From NCBI GenBank assembly GCA_028284235.1, contig JANQSC010000072.1:1-64000 (forward strand): a stretch of 64,000 bases of DNA, read 5' to 3'. Of the stretch, positions 10,332 to 19,627 are shown one piece after another. Both the position numbers and the translations under genes were made by a program. Numbering within the stretch: the stretch's first letter is position 1; each line of letters begins with the position of its first letter. This DNA is from Opitutaceae bacterium. GTDB lineage: Bacteria; Verrucomicrobiota; Verrucomicrobiia; Opitutales; Opitutaceae. The notes beneath the pieces are model-generated. The model worked only from the letters and a program-made list of their open reading frames with translations, did no database searches and was not told the DNA's origin.

Positions 10332-11851
10332 GTGTTTTGGTTCTGCATGACCGCTTCGATATACAAGGGAACCTGTTGTAGTTGAGCGACGGTTTCGTTG
10401 GCGTACGCGGTGACGCTACCGGCGAAGAGCGCGAGGAGGGGAGCGGCGGCGAGCAAGCTACCCACGATCCACAGGCCTCGAACGGGTGGCGGGGCGTCGA
10501 TCTGGGCGCCCTCTTCCGACTCGATTGCTTGCGGTCGGAAGAAAAGAAAGGAGCCGGCTCGGGTGAGCGACACGAGAATGAGCAAGCTCGCGGTCAGAAC
10601 GCTCGCCAGTATTCCCCAACGCCAAGGATGCTCGAGGGCCGTATCCAAGATCATGATCTTCCCTAAGAATCCGGAAAGAGGCGGCAGTCCCGCGATGGCC
10701 ACGGCGGCTACGAAGAATCCGGCCCCCAACCACTTTTCGTTCTGTATCCGAACTATGGTTTCGAAGCTGTCCGAGGCGTTTCCTCTTTCTCGAGTGATCA
10801 TATCGGCCAGCAGAAAAAACGCCGCCGCCAAGAGTGTTGAATGGAGGAGGTAGTAAAGTCCCGCCGCTAGCGCTTCCGGTCGGTTCAATCCGACCGCGAC
10901 AAGCAGTGTCGCCACGGACGCCAGTACGAGGTAGGCAACTTGTTCGCGCAGGCCCCGAGCGGCCATAACCCCGAGAGCGGCGAGCACCAGGGTAATCAGC
11001 CCGCCGGCCAGCAGCCAGGGCATATGCAGCCAAGCGAGATCGCCCGCGTGTTCGCCGAACACCGTGCCGTGTACGCGGACGATCGCGTAAACGCCCACTT
11101 TGGTCATGATGGCGAAGAACGCGGCGACCGGGGCGGAAGTGTTGGCGTATGCTCGCGGCAGCCAGAGGTAGAGCGGGAACATCGCGGCTTTTATTCCGAA
11201 CACGATTAGCAGCAGGAGCCCGGCGGCGGCGATGAGTCCGCTCCGCTCGGCGGGCGCGGCCGCGACTTTCTGGGCCATGTCCGCGATGTTGAGCGTGCCG
11301 AGGGTTCCGTACAGCGTTCCCACGGCGAATAGAAACAGCGTGGACCCGACGAGATTGATCACCACGTAATGAAGTCCGGCTCGAGTTCGCTTCGCCCCCG
11401 ACCCGTGTAGTATCAATCCGTAGGACGCGAGCAGCATCACTTCGAAGAACACGAACAAATTGAATACGTCGCCGGTGAGGAACGCGCCGTTCAATCCAAA
11501 CAGTTGCAGTTGCAGCAAAATGTGGAAATGGGCGCCTTTTTCGTCTACTCGGGTGACCGTTGCGTAGGCGAGCGCCGCCAGGGCGAGCACGGCGGTCAAG
11601 AGCGTCATCAGGGCGGAGAGTCGGTCGAGCGCCAGAATGATTCCAAATGGAGCCGGCCAGTTGCCCAAGTAGTACACGTACGTTTCTCCCGACTGGGCGA
11701 CCATCAGCGTCTTGATACTCGCAATCAGCAGTCCGCCCGCTAGCGCCAGTCCCAACACGCGCTGAGTCGGCAGACCGTAGCGCCGGACCATCAGTTGCAG
11801 GAGGCCGCCGACTAGAGGGAGGAGCACGGGCAGGATCATCCAAATTGTCAT
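10316..11851 (-). CDS. mrpD: Na+/H+ antiporter subunit D (MrpD)
   Basis: Proton-translocating NuoM/N-like polytopic protein in the Mrp operon. Confidence 0.92.
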   Translation of the reverse strand: MTIWMILPVLLPLVGGLLQLMVRRYGLPTQRVLGLALAGGLLIASIKTLMVAQSGETYVYYLGNWPAPFGIILALDRLSALMTLLTAVLALAALAYATVTRVDEKGAHFHILLQLQLFGLNGAFLTGDVFNLFVFFEVMLLASYGLILHGSGAKRTRAGLHYVVINLVGSTLFLFAVGTLYGTLGTLNIADMAQKVAAAPAERSGLIAAAGLLLLIVFGIKAAMFPLYLWLPRAYANTSAPVAAFFAIMTKVGVYAIVRVHGTVFGEHAGDLAWLHMPWLLAGGLITLVLAALGVMAARGLREQVAYLVLASVATLLVAVGLNRPEALAAGLYYLLHSTLLAAAFFLLADMITRERGNASDSFETIVRIQNEKWLGAGFFVAAVAIAGLPPLSGFLGKIMILDTALEHPWRWGILASVLTASLLILVSLTRAGSFLFFRPQAIESEEGAQIDAPPPVRGLWIVGSLLAAAPLLALFAGSVTAYANETVAQLQQVPLYIEAVMQNQNTWENK

Positions 11852-12210
11852 GACGCTTTCGCCTCCTTGCTATTTGAAATTTGAGTTTCGCCCGCGCCGT
11901 CGACATGATCGGTGCCCAACTCGTCTCGCGCTTTCAAGGCGAGCACGATCACGAACGCGGTCATGGCGAACGCGATGACGATAGCGGTCAGCACCAAAGC
12001 TTGCGGCAATGGGTCCGCGTAGGTCTCCGCGGCCGCGTCGAGCACGGCCGGAGCGCCCACTTTCGGGCGTCCCATGGAGAACAGGAATACGTTGACGGCG
12101 TACGAAAGAAGAGTCAGTCCCACTACGACCGGAAAGGTGCTGGAGCGCAGCGCGAGGTACACGCCGCATCCGCTCAACACGCCGACGCTTAATGCGATAA
12201 GAAATTCCAT
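11848..12210 (-). CDS. mrpC: Na+/H+ antiporter subunit C (MrpC, NuoK-like)
   Basis: NuoK-like small membrane protein (GLTLLSYAVNVFLFSMG...DPLPQALVLTAIVIAFAMTAFVIVLALKA). Confidence 0.92.
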   Translation of the reverse strand: MEFLIALSVGVLSGCGVYLALRSSTFPVVVGLTLLSYAVNVFLFSMGRPKVGAPAVLDAAAETYADPLPQALVLTAIVIAFAMTAFVIVLALKARDELGTDHVDGAGETQISNSKEAKAS

Positions 12211-15035
12211 CAGCGTTTTCCTTTCGCATTAGAGTTGGGATCCGCTTGGAGAAGATTGAACTTCCCCAGCTCGACGAGGATCATGACCGTGGCGCCGACG
12301 ACTACGAGGAACACTCCGAGGTCGAACACCAGGGCGCTGGCGATTTCAAACTTGCCCACGATGGGCCAGTTCAAATAGGTGAACGCGGACGTCAGGAACG
12401 GGTATCCCAACCCGATCGATACCAGTCCGGTTCCGATCGCGCAGAGCAGCCCAGCCCCGATGACTTGGTGCATGTCGGGCCGAATGCGGGCGGACGTCCA
12501 GGCAATGCCGTTGCTCAAGTACTGCAGGATGATGGCCAGCATGGTGATTAGCCCTGCGATGAATCCCCCTCCGGGCAAGTTGTGCCCGCGCAGGAAGACG
12601 AAAAAGGAGAAGAGAAGCATAAGCGGGAAGAGCAGGCGCGAGAGGTTCTGCAAAATTATCGGGTGCGCGTCCGTGCTCCAGGGACGGCCCCTCAGGTCCG
12701 TCATGGACGCGTGCAGGCGGATGTTGCGCAGCAGGCTGAAAATGCCGAGTCCGGCGATCGCCAGGACGACGATTTCCCCCAGTGTGTCGAAGCCACGGAA
12801 GTCGACCAGGATCACGTTGACGACGTTGGTCCCTCCGCCGCCTTTCTTGCTGTATTCGAGAAAGTATCCGGAAATCGGCGACAAGTCGCGAGTCAAGACG
12901 GCCAGCGTCAGCAAGGTAGCGCCCAAACCGATACCCGCCGCCCACAAGGCGTCGCGTGAAATCCTTAAGCGAGAACTCGTTTCCTTAGTGTATTGCGGCA
13001 GGAAAAAGAGAGCGAGCATGAGGAGCACGACGGTAACGATTTCGACCGAGAGTTGCGTCAAAGCCAGATCCGGCGCGGAAAATTTGGCGAAGCCCAGCGA
13101 TATCAGCAAACCAACTACGCCGAGCATGATCAGGGAAACCATTCGCCGGCGATGCATGACCACGGTGAGCAGGCTTGCCAGAATCAGCCCTCCGAACGCG
13201 ATCAAGGCTACCGGATCGAAGTCGGTCAGTTCACGGTCGCCGAGGAGCGGACCGCCCCTGGAGGCGAATCCGACCACGGCGATTAGGCCGGCCCCGCCCA
13301 GCGTCCACGCCATCATGTGCTGAAGCGATCCTTTGTCGAACCGGCGGGTGACGACGGTGGCGAAGCGGCCGATGCCTTCGATGACGGAATTGTAGGTTTT
13401 CCGGGCGTCGATTCGGGCTAGCCGCTTGTCATTCCAAGCGAAGAGGCGTCGTCTGAAAATATACACGACGATACCGCCGGCCAGTGCCACGGCGCTCATC
13501 ATCAACGGTACATTCACGCCGTGCCAGATCGCCAAGCTGTAGTAGGGTAGCTCGCCTTGAATGGTGGCGCTGACGGCCACCGCGAGCAAGGGGCCGATTG
13601 TCAATGCCGGCAAGATACCGACGCCCAGGCAGATCACTACGAGGAAGTCGACCGGAATTCTCATGTAGCGCGGAGGCGAGTGAGGCAGACGCGGCAAGTC
13701 CACCGGATCTCCATTGAAAAAGACGTCGTGCACGAATCGAAGCGAGTAGGCGACGGAGAAGATGGCCGCCAGAGTCGCGAGCACGGGAATGGACAGCGCC
13801 CATGGGGAGGCCGCGGACGCGACCACCGCTTGGTCGAAGAACATTTCTTTGCTAAGAAAGCCGTTGAGCAAAGGCACGCCGGCCATGGCGGCCGAGGCGA
13901 TGATCGCCAGCACGGAAGTGTGCGGCATATATTTCAGCAAGCCCGCCAGCTTGCGCATGTCCCGCGTGCCGGCTTCGTGATCGATGATTCCCGCCACCAT
14001 GAACAGCGACGCTTTGAAGGTCGCGTGATTGATGATGTGAAATACGGCCGCTACTGCCGCCAAGGGCGTGCTGAGGCCGAAGAGAAGCGTGATCAACCCG
14101 AGATGGCTGATCGTGGAGTAGGCGAGCAATCCTTTGAGGTCGTGCTGGAAAAGGGCCACGAACGCGCCGATCAGCAGAGTCAGCATTCCGGCGGTCCCTA
14201 CGATCCACAGCCATTCGCTCGTGCCGGAGAGCGCGGGGAAGAGTCGGGCGAGAAGAAAAATCCCCGCTTTTACCATGGTGGCTGAGTGCAGGTAAGCCGA
14301 AACCGGAGTGGGGGCGGCCATCGCTCGGGGAAGCCAGAAGTGGAAGGGAAACTGGGCCGACTTGGTGAAGACTCCGATTAGAAAGAGAACGAGCGTGGGA
14401 GTGTACCAGTCGTGGGCGCGGATTTGGTCTCCCGCCGCGAGCACGTCGGTGAGATTGTAGCTCCCGACAATTTGCCCAAGCAGCAGCACGCCGCCCAGCA
14501 AAGCCAGCCCGCCCATTCCGGTCACCGCCAGCGCCATTCGGGCTCCGTGCCGGGCGTCTTCCCGATGTCCCCAAAAACTGATGAGCAGGAAAGAGCTCAA
14601 CGCGGTCAATTCCCAGAAAACGAGCATGAGCAGCAAGTTTTCGGAAAGGACCACTCCCAGCATCGATCCCATGAACAGCAGCAGGTAGGTGAAGAAACGC
14701 GCCGTCGAATCCTTGGACGAAAGGTAGTAGCCGGCGTAAAGGATGACGAGCAGTCCGATGATCAGGATCATCAAAGTGAATAGCAGCGACAGTCCGTCGA
14801 GCCGGAAGGCGAATTCGAGCCCCAGGCTGGGGATCCAAGCCCAGGTTTGGATCAGCGTCTCGCCCGCGAAGGCGCGAGGGATCGCGGGAACGGTTAAAAG
14901 GAGAGCGACAAGGGCTGCGATCGCCGCCACCCACGCGGGAGCCGATCGGCGGGAGCCCTCTAAATTCGCCGCTACAGGCGCGGCGAGAAATGGCAGCAGC
15001 GCTGCGAGTGGCAGCGCGAAGCTCAAAATATCCAT
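12210..15035 (-). CDS. mrpA: Na+/H+ antiporter subunit A fused to subunit B (MrpA/B)
   Basis: 941 aa; NuoL-like N-terminus (FWLPRAMAAPTPVSAYLHSATMVKAG) and C-terminal MrpB-like segment (LLFSFFVFLRGHNLPGGGFIAGL). Confidence 0.93.
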   Translation of the reverse strand: MDILSFALPLAALLPFLAAPVAANLEGSRRSAPAWVAAIAALVALLLTVPAIPRAFAGETLIQTWAWIPSLGLEFAFRLDGLSLLFTLMILIIGLLVILYAGYYLSSKDSTARFFTYLLLFMGSMLGVVLSENLLLMLVFWELTALSSFLLISFWGHREDARHGARMALAVTGMGGLALLGGVLLLGQIVGSYNLTDVLAAGDQIRAHDWYTPTLVLFLIGVFTKSAQFPFHFWLPRAMAAPTPVSAYLHSATMVKAGIFLLARLFPALSGTSEWLWIVGTAGMLTLLIGAFVALFQHDLKGLLAYSTISHLGLITLLFGLSTPLAAVAAVFHIINHATFKASLFMVAGIIDHEAGTRDMRKLAGLLKYMPHTSVLAIIASAAMAGVPLLNGFLSKEMFFDQAVVASAASPWALSIPVLATLAAIFSVAYSLRFVHDVFFNGDPVDLPRLPHSPPRYMRIPVDFLVVICLGVGILPALTIGPLLAVAVSATIQGELPYYSLAIWHGVNVPLMMSAVALAGGIVVYIFRRRLFAWNDKRLARIDARKTYNSVIEGIGRFATVVTRRFDKGSLQHMMAWTLGGAGLIAVVGFASRGGPLLGDRELTDFDPVALIAFGGLILASLLTVVMHRRRMVSLIMLGVVGLLISLGFAKFSAPDLALTQLSVEIVTVVLLMLALFFLPQYTKETSSRLRISRDALWAAGIGLGATLLTLAVLTRDLSPISGYFLEYSKKGGGGTNVVNVILVDFRGFDTLGEIVVLAIAGLGIFSLLRNIRLHASMTDLRGRPWSTDAHPIILQNLSRLLFPLMLLFSFFVFLRGHNLPGGGFIAGLITMLAIILQYLSNGIAWTSARIRPDMHQVIGAGLLCAIGTGLVSIGLGYPFLTSAFTYLNWPIVGKFEIASALVFDLGVFLVVVGATVMILVELGKFNLLQADPNSNAKGKR

Positions 15036-15211
15036 GCGTGGTTGTTGTTAGGTCTTGTGGTTGAAAAAGGAAGGTGGGACCCGCTTTTGTGGCGGAGAGC
15101 GGGCTCCGAAATGAGTATTGGTATCCGCTTTTTGAGGACTGCGTCTCGAACGTTCGCTGTTGCGTTCGTTCGTTCGATCGGTCGGCGGGCGGTTTCCGCC
15201 AGTCGCGTCGG

Positions 15212-15508
15212 CTACTTCACGAATTCCAGCAGGTCCGAGACGCTTCGGTGGGATTCAATCGGATGCCTCAGTTTGACCCGCTTGCGGATGGCGTAGTGGT
15301 TTCGCCGCCCGACTCGCTTGCGCGTTACCACTTTCGCCTCCTCGAGTTCCGCTACGATTTTCTGCACTGCGCGCTCAGTGATACCGACCTCGATGGCGAC
15401 CTCCCGCAGGAGGACGTCCGGGTCTCGGTGGAGGCACAGAAGGACGTGGGTATGGTTGGAGAAAAACGTCCAGGAACTCGATTTTGCAGAAGAAGTAGGG
15501 GAGGACAC
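15212..15508 (-). CDS. Winged-helix (MarR/ArsR-like) transcriptional regulator, probable GTG start
   Basis: SSWTFFSNHTHVLLCLHRDPDVLLREVAIEVGITERAVQKIVAELEEAKVVTRKRVGRRNHYAIRKRVKLRHPIESHRSVSDLLEFVK. The ORF track extends it to 16051; GTG 15508 (VSSPTSSAKSSSW...) is proposed as a more sensible start. Confidence 0.72.
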   Translation of the reverse strand: MSSPTSSAKSSSWTFFSNHTHVLLCLHRDPDVLLREVAIEVGITERAVQKIVAELEEAKVVTRKRVGRRNHYAIRKRVKLRHPIESHRSVSDLLEFVK

Positions 15509-15681
15509 TCTGCGACGATTCTTCGACGGATCCGACGTTTGTAAATTTAAAAATGCGAAATTGGCATCGTGAATTCGTTTTCGGCCATTGGCGCTGGTTT
15601 TAACTGGAAGCGGGGAAGGGGCGCCGCCGCCTGAAGGCGTGCGGCGCCGTTTTCTTCCTTCTTCCACGTAAGTGTGCGGTT

Positions 15682-16017
15682 TCATACCCGCTGTTTCACC
15701 TTGAAAAGTCGTGCTCGTTTCCGGAGCTGCCGGTCGGCCACTTCGAAGACTTGAGCGATCGCGTCGAATATCTCTGCGCTGCGTTTGCGAATGATCCGGT
15801 CGTATCCTGGTAAAACGAGCCGCGTTTGGGCGACGAATTCGCTGTTGCGACTTCCCGCGGTCTCTCGTTTTACGTTCATTCGTATCCCTTCCAGCCTCGG
15901 GTATCGTCGAAATATCCCGTCGGCCTTCCCGCTGATGAACCTCAACACCGAGCGTTTGGAGCGGATGTTCTCCACTTCGACCAGGAGCTTCGGATTCTCT
16001 ATGGTTTTCTCTCTCAT
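15682..16017 (-). CDS. HPF/RaiA-like (ribosome hibernation / sigma-54 modulation family) protein
   Basis: Family-like pattern: LEGIRMNVKRE...FVAQTRLVLPGYDRIIRKRSAEIFDAIAQVFEVADRQLRKR (cf. 'lPG.dl.a.a...dmy.Aid...dklerQLrKhk'). Confidence 0.6.
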   Translation of the reverse strand: MREKTIENPKLLVEVENIRSKRSVLRFISGKADGIFRRYPRLEGIRMNVKRETAGSRNSEFVAQTRLVLPGYDRIIRKRSAEIFDAIAQVFEVADRQLRKRARLFKVKQRV

Positions 16018-16289
16018 CGTACCCTGTCCTGCCTAAAGGCCACCCGCCCAAAGACCAGAAGCTCTGCGGCTTCTGAAAAGACCGCTCCGGTTGGCCCAGA
16101 AGGACCTCCCCAGCCCTTTTTTAGACAGCCCCTTCTCCCAGATTGATTTCGGGCGGGATTCCGTGTTTGCCGTGGCAGTCGCCAGTTCGTTTTTGCTGTT
16201 CGAGTTTTTCATTGTTTTTAAAGTAAGAAATTCAATACACGAATACTATTTCGTATAAGAATCGACCGAGTCAAGCGAATCTGAAGAAA

Positions 16290-16311
16290 AACACGAAATT
16301 TTTTTCGTGTT
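16290..16311. promoter_or_regulatory. Perfect inverted repeat upstream of the HPF-like gene (operator-like or cruciform)
   Basis: AACACGAAA-TTTT-TTTCGTGTT, 9-bp arms, in an AT-rich stretch. Confidence 0.35.
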
Positions 16312-16569
16312 AACAATTTCGTAGGTCTTCTCCGGGGAGTTCAGAGGGGAAGCGGCGCTCGAAGGCGTGTCTCGCGGGTGGTCGTGGACTGGATTTGAAC
16401 AGTGTCCCGGGACTGGTTGGCGGTTCGTTTGTCTGAATTCGGGCGCTTTGATGAGCGACGCGAATTGGGAGGAAGCTTGCAATGTCGCTTCGCTGCTGGC
16501 AGCAATGTCGCTTCATCACTGCCGCGATGGGGTTCCCTGCCCGAAACGCTGGCTCTACCCCTGGACTGA

Positions 16570-17532
16570 TTGAGTAGACTTTTCGAAATGCTGTTGATTG
16601 GCGCGAAGCGCGCTCGATGGATTCGTGCCGTCGTCTTATTGTCTTTGGTTGGAGGCCAGTATGCGTGTACTCCTAATATTAGTAGCGAACAGACTCTGGC
16701 AGCCGGAACGTTCGTGAAGTCGAATCTGCATGTGTGGGCGTACGAGGAGTATGACGCGGTAGATCGTTCGCCAGCGGAGCGGGCCCAGGTTCTGGTCGAT
16801 CTCGGTATTTCGAAAGCGGGCTACATTTGTCGAAACGAGCGGCGCGTGTCGGAGTTCGAGGCCTACGTGAAGGCGTATCGAGATGCGGGTATTGAGCTCG
16901 TTGGCGTCTGGACGCCGATCCATACGGATGCCCCGCTGGAGGAGGTTCAGGTTCGCGAGTTTTTGGAGGTAGTCGACCGATATGGACTCCGTATCCAGTG
17001 GTGGCTTACGCTCGAGCAGAACTTCGACGCGTTGCCGGAGGCGGATCGCATCGACGACGCGCTCGCTCGTTTACGACCGCTCGTGTCGGAAGCGAACCGC
17101 CGCGGTTGCCGTCTCGTTTTGTACGGGCATGGCGTGAATCGCTGGTTCACCCAGGCGGAGAATCAGATTGAGATCGTCGAGCGTCTTCAGGCGGAGCTAC
17201 CGTCGGCGGAGCTCGGCATCATCTACAATTTTCACCAATCGCACGCGCAGATGGACCGGCTTCGAGCGGTCATGCCGCGACTCCAGCCTCACCTTGTCGC
17301 CCTCAACTTGAACGGCATGCGTTCGGATCTCGTGAAAATAGAACGCATCGGAAAAGGTGATCGCGAACGGGAGATGATCCGAGTCATCGGAGACTCAGGC
17401 TGGCAGGGCCCCACTGGTATCATCGCGCATGACCGGAACGCGGATGCGGCAGTCGTCTTCCAGGAGAACATGGACGGATTGAAGTCCATTCTCGACGAAT
17501 TGGGTTATCATGATGCGGCCGGGACGTACTAG
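16570..17532 (+). CDS. Secreted TIM-barrel (xylose isomerase-like) protein
   Basis: Signal/lipobox-like N-terminus (LLSLVGGQYACTP); alternating beta/alpha pattern (GIELVGVWTPIHTDAPLEEV, RGCRLVLYGHG, AELGIIYNFHQSHAQMDR, LVALNLNGM). Confidence 0.6.
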   Translation: MSRLFEMLLIGAKRARWIRAVVLLSLVGGQYACTPNISSEQTLAAGTFVKSNLHVWAYEEYDAVDRSPAERAQVLVDLGISKAGYICRNERRVSEFEAYVKAYRDAGIELVGVWTPIHTDAPLEEVQVREFLEVVDRYGLRIQWWLTLEQNFDALPEADRIDDALARLRPLVSEANRRGCRLVLYGHGVNRWFTQAENQIEIVERLQAELPSAELGIIYNFHQSHAQMDRLRAVMPRLQPHLVALNLNGMRSDLVKIERIGKGDREREMIRVIGDSGWQGPTGIIAHDRNADAAVVFQENMDGLKSILDELGYHDAAGTY

Positions 17533-19627
17533 AGTGGCGTTTAGGCGTTACGCCAGTTTGATCACGCTTGCAGGTCTCGCCCTTTCCGCCGCCGATGGCG
17601 GGCTCTATCGCGACTGGGAAACGGTAGGGGGCGATCCAGGTATAACTCGATTCTCCAAGCTCGATCAAATCAACGCGTCCAACGTTTCCCAATTGGAAAT
17701 CGCCTGGACCTACCATTCGGGTGGCGCCCAAGGGCGATCGACCATTCAGTGCAATCCGATCGTGGTGGACGGTATCCTCTACGCAACGACGCCGACCCTC
17801 GACCTCGTTGCTCTGGACGCGGCGACTGGAGAAGAGCGCTGGCGGTTTAGCGATTCGAGCGAAGTCGAAAAAGGGCCCGATACCAACCAGGGCCAGTACT
17901 ACGGCCTCAATCGGGGAGTCGCGTATTGGCGGGATGGAGACGACAAGCGGATTTTGTACAGTCGCGGCTACCATATTCTTGCGATAAATGCTGATACCGG
18001 AAAACTGATCGCCCAATTCGGAAAAGACGGTCGCGCCGACTTGCGAGAAGGGCTTTCAAGACCGCCGGCATTCGTCGGCATCGCCAATCCAGCAGCGGGT
18101 GTTGTCTACAAAGACCTTTTCATTGTCGGCTCGCGCGGCAATTCCCCTGGGCACGTTCGCGCCTACGATATTCGCAGCGGAGAGATGGAGTGGATTTTCT
18201 ACACGATTCCACGCCCGGGAGAGCGATTCGCGGACACCTGGCCCGCGGACGCTCATTCGAAAGCCTACGGGGCCAATGTCTGGAGTGGGCTGAGTGTCGA
18301 TGTGGAAAACGGGATGGTCTTCTGCTCGACCTCCAGTCCTAAGCCGGACCTTTTTGGTTGGCTGTATCCAGGAAAAAACGACTTGGCCAACTCGGTGATC
18401 GCCCTCGATGCGGCTACAGGCGAATACGTCTGGCACTTTCAGGAGATCAAGCACGGGATATGGGATTTGGATCTGCCGGCGCCGCCGGTGCTGGTTACCG
18501 TCGAGCGCGACGGGAAACCAGTCGACGCGGTGGCCCAGGTGAGCAAGACGGGCAATACTTATTTGCTCGACCGGCTAACGGGAGAGTCGCTCTTCCCGCT
18601 CGTCGAGCGACCGGCCCCCGAGTCGGACATCGCCATCGAGCAAGCGTGGCCGACGCAAACCGTACCGCTGCTTCCGCCGCCTTTCACACGTCAAGAAGTC
18701 ACCTACGACCAGCTCACGACCTTGTCCCCGGAGGCCCACATCGACGCGGTCGAGCGCTTCATGAACGTCCGAAGCGGCTGGTTTACGCCGATCAGCCCGA
18801 AGGGGACCCTTCTCTACGGTGTGCTGGGAGGGGCGGAGTGGCCCGGAGCTTCCTTCGATCCGACTACGGATCTGCTCTATGTTGCGGGCAATAACCTACC
18901 TTTGATTATTCGGCTGGACCCCGTCACCGGAAAAGCGGCCAAGGGCGCGGTGACCTTTTCAACGGCGTGCACAATGTGCCACGCCATCGAGCGCTTGGGC
19001 GGCGCCGCTCGACGGTACGAGCCGGAGGCGCTCGCCGAGTTGCTCAGGACCGGGCGAGGCGCGATGCCTTCCTTCGCTCATCTGGGAGACGCAGTGATTG
19101 GAGATCTCGTGGACTTTCTTCAGATCGATCCCAAGGAGAAAGTTGAGGAGCCTGTGGATCCGGATTTCGTTCCGCAGGCGTATACCTTTAGCGGCTTCAA
19201 TCGGTTTCTCGACAAGGAGGGCTACCCTGCGGTCAAACCACCTTGGGGCACGCTGAGCGCCATCGATCTCAACAAGGGCGAAATCGTCTGGCAGACTCCA
19301 ATTGGCGAATACGAGGGGCTCGCTGAGCGTGGTATCCCCCCGACGGGTACGCCGCTCTTTGGAGGTCCCACCGTTACCGCGGGAGGCCTGGTTTTTATCG
19401 GCGGGTCAACGGATGAGAAGTTTCGCGCCCTTGACAAGGTAACGGGGGAGATCCTTTGGGAAGCCCAGCTTCCATACGGGGCGTACGCGAATCCGTCGGT
19501 CTACGAAATTGACGGCCGGCAGTTCGTGGTAATCGCGGCGGCGGGAGGCGGAAAGAACGGCACTCCGTCGGGCGACGCCTATATCGCCTTCGCGTTGCCG
19601 GGGATCGGTCAATCGCGCGGCCCGTAG
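17510..19627 (+). CDS. PQQ-binding quinoprotein dehydrogenase (glucose/alcohol dehydrogenase type) with embedded heme c motif
   Basis: YRDWETVGGDPGITRFSKLDQINASNVSQLEIAWTYHSG; propeller repeats (VALDAATGEERWRF); heme motif CTMCH (FSTACTMCHAIERLGG). Confidence 0.9.
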   Translation: MMRPGRTRVAFRRYASLITLAGLALSAADGGLYRDWETVGGDPGITRFSKLDQINASNVSQLEIAWTYHSGGAQGRSTIQCNPIVVDGILYATTPTLDLVALDAATGEERWRFSDSSEVEKGPDTNQGQYYGLNRGVAYWRDGDDKRILYSRGYHILAINADTGKLIAQFGKDGRADLREGLSRPPAFVGIANPAAGVVYKDLFIVGSRGNSPGHVRAYDIRSGEMEWIFYTIPRPGERFADTWPADAHSKAYGANVWSGLSVDVENGMVFCSTSSPKPDLFGWLYPGKNDLANSVIALDAATGEYVWHFQEIKHGIWDLDLPAPPVLVTVERDGKPVDAVAQVSKTGNTYLLDRLTGESLFPLVERPAPESDIAIEQAWPTQTVPLLPPPFTRQEVTYDQLTTLSPEAHIDAVERFMNVRSGWFTPISPKGTLLYGVLGGAEWPGASFDPTTDLLYVAGNNLPLIIRLDPVTGKAAKGAVTFSTACTMCHAIERLGGAARRYEPEALAELLRTGRGAMPSFAHLGDAVIGDLVDFLQIDPKEKVEEPVDPDFVPQAYTFSGFNRFLDKEGYPAVKPPWGTLSAIDLNKGEIVWQTPIGEYEGLAERGIPPTGTPLFGGPTVTAGGLVFIGGSTDEKFRALDKVTGEILWEAQLPYGAYANPSVYEIDGRQFVVIAAAGGGKNGTPSGDAYIAFALPGIGQSRGP

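Noticed and set aside
10458-11906. 482-aa minus-strand ORF overlapping mrpD
   Set aside because: Arg/Pro/Ser-rich shadow frame of a high-GC gene; the alternative frame is unambiguously MrpD.
13852-14934. 360-aa minus-strand ORF overlapping mrpA
   Set aside because: Shadow frame of mrpA with low-complexity Arg/His-rich composition.
15160-15190. Short TTCG tandem (CGTTCGTTCGTTCGATCGG) as a phase-variable repeat
   Set aside because: Only about three units and intergenic; too short to support slippage-based variation.
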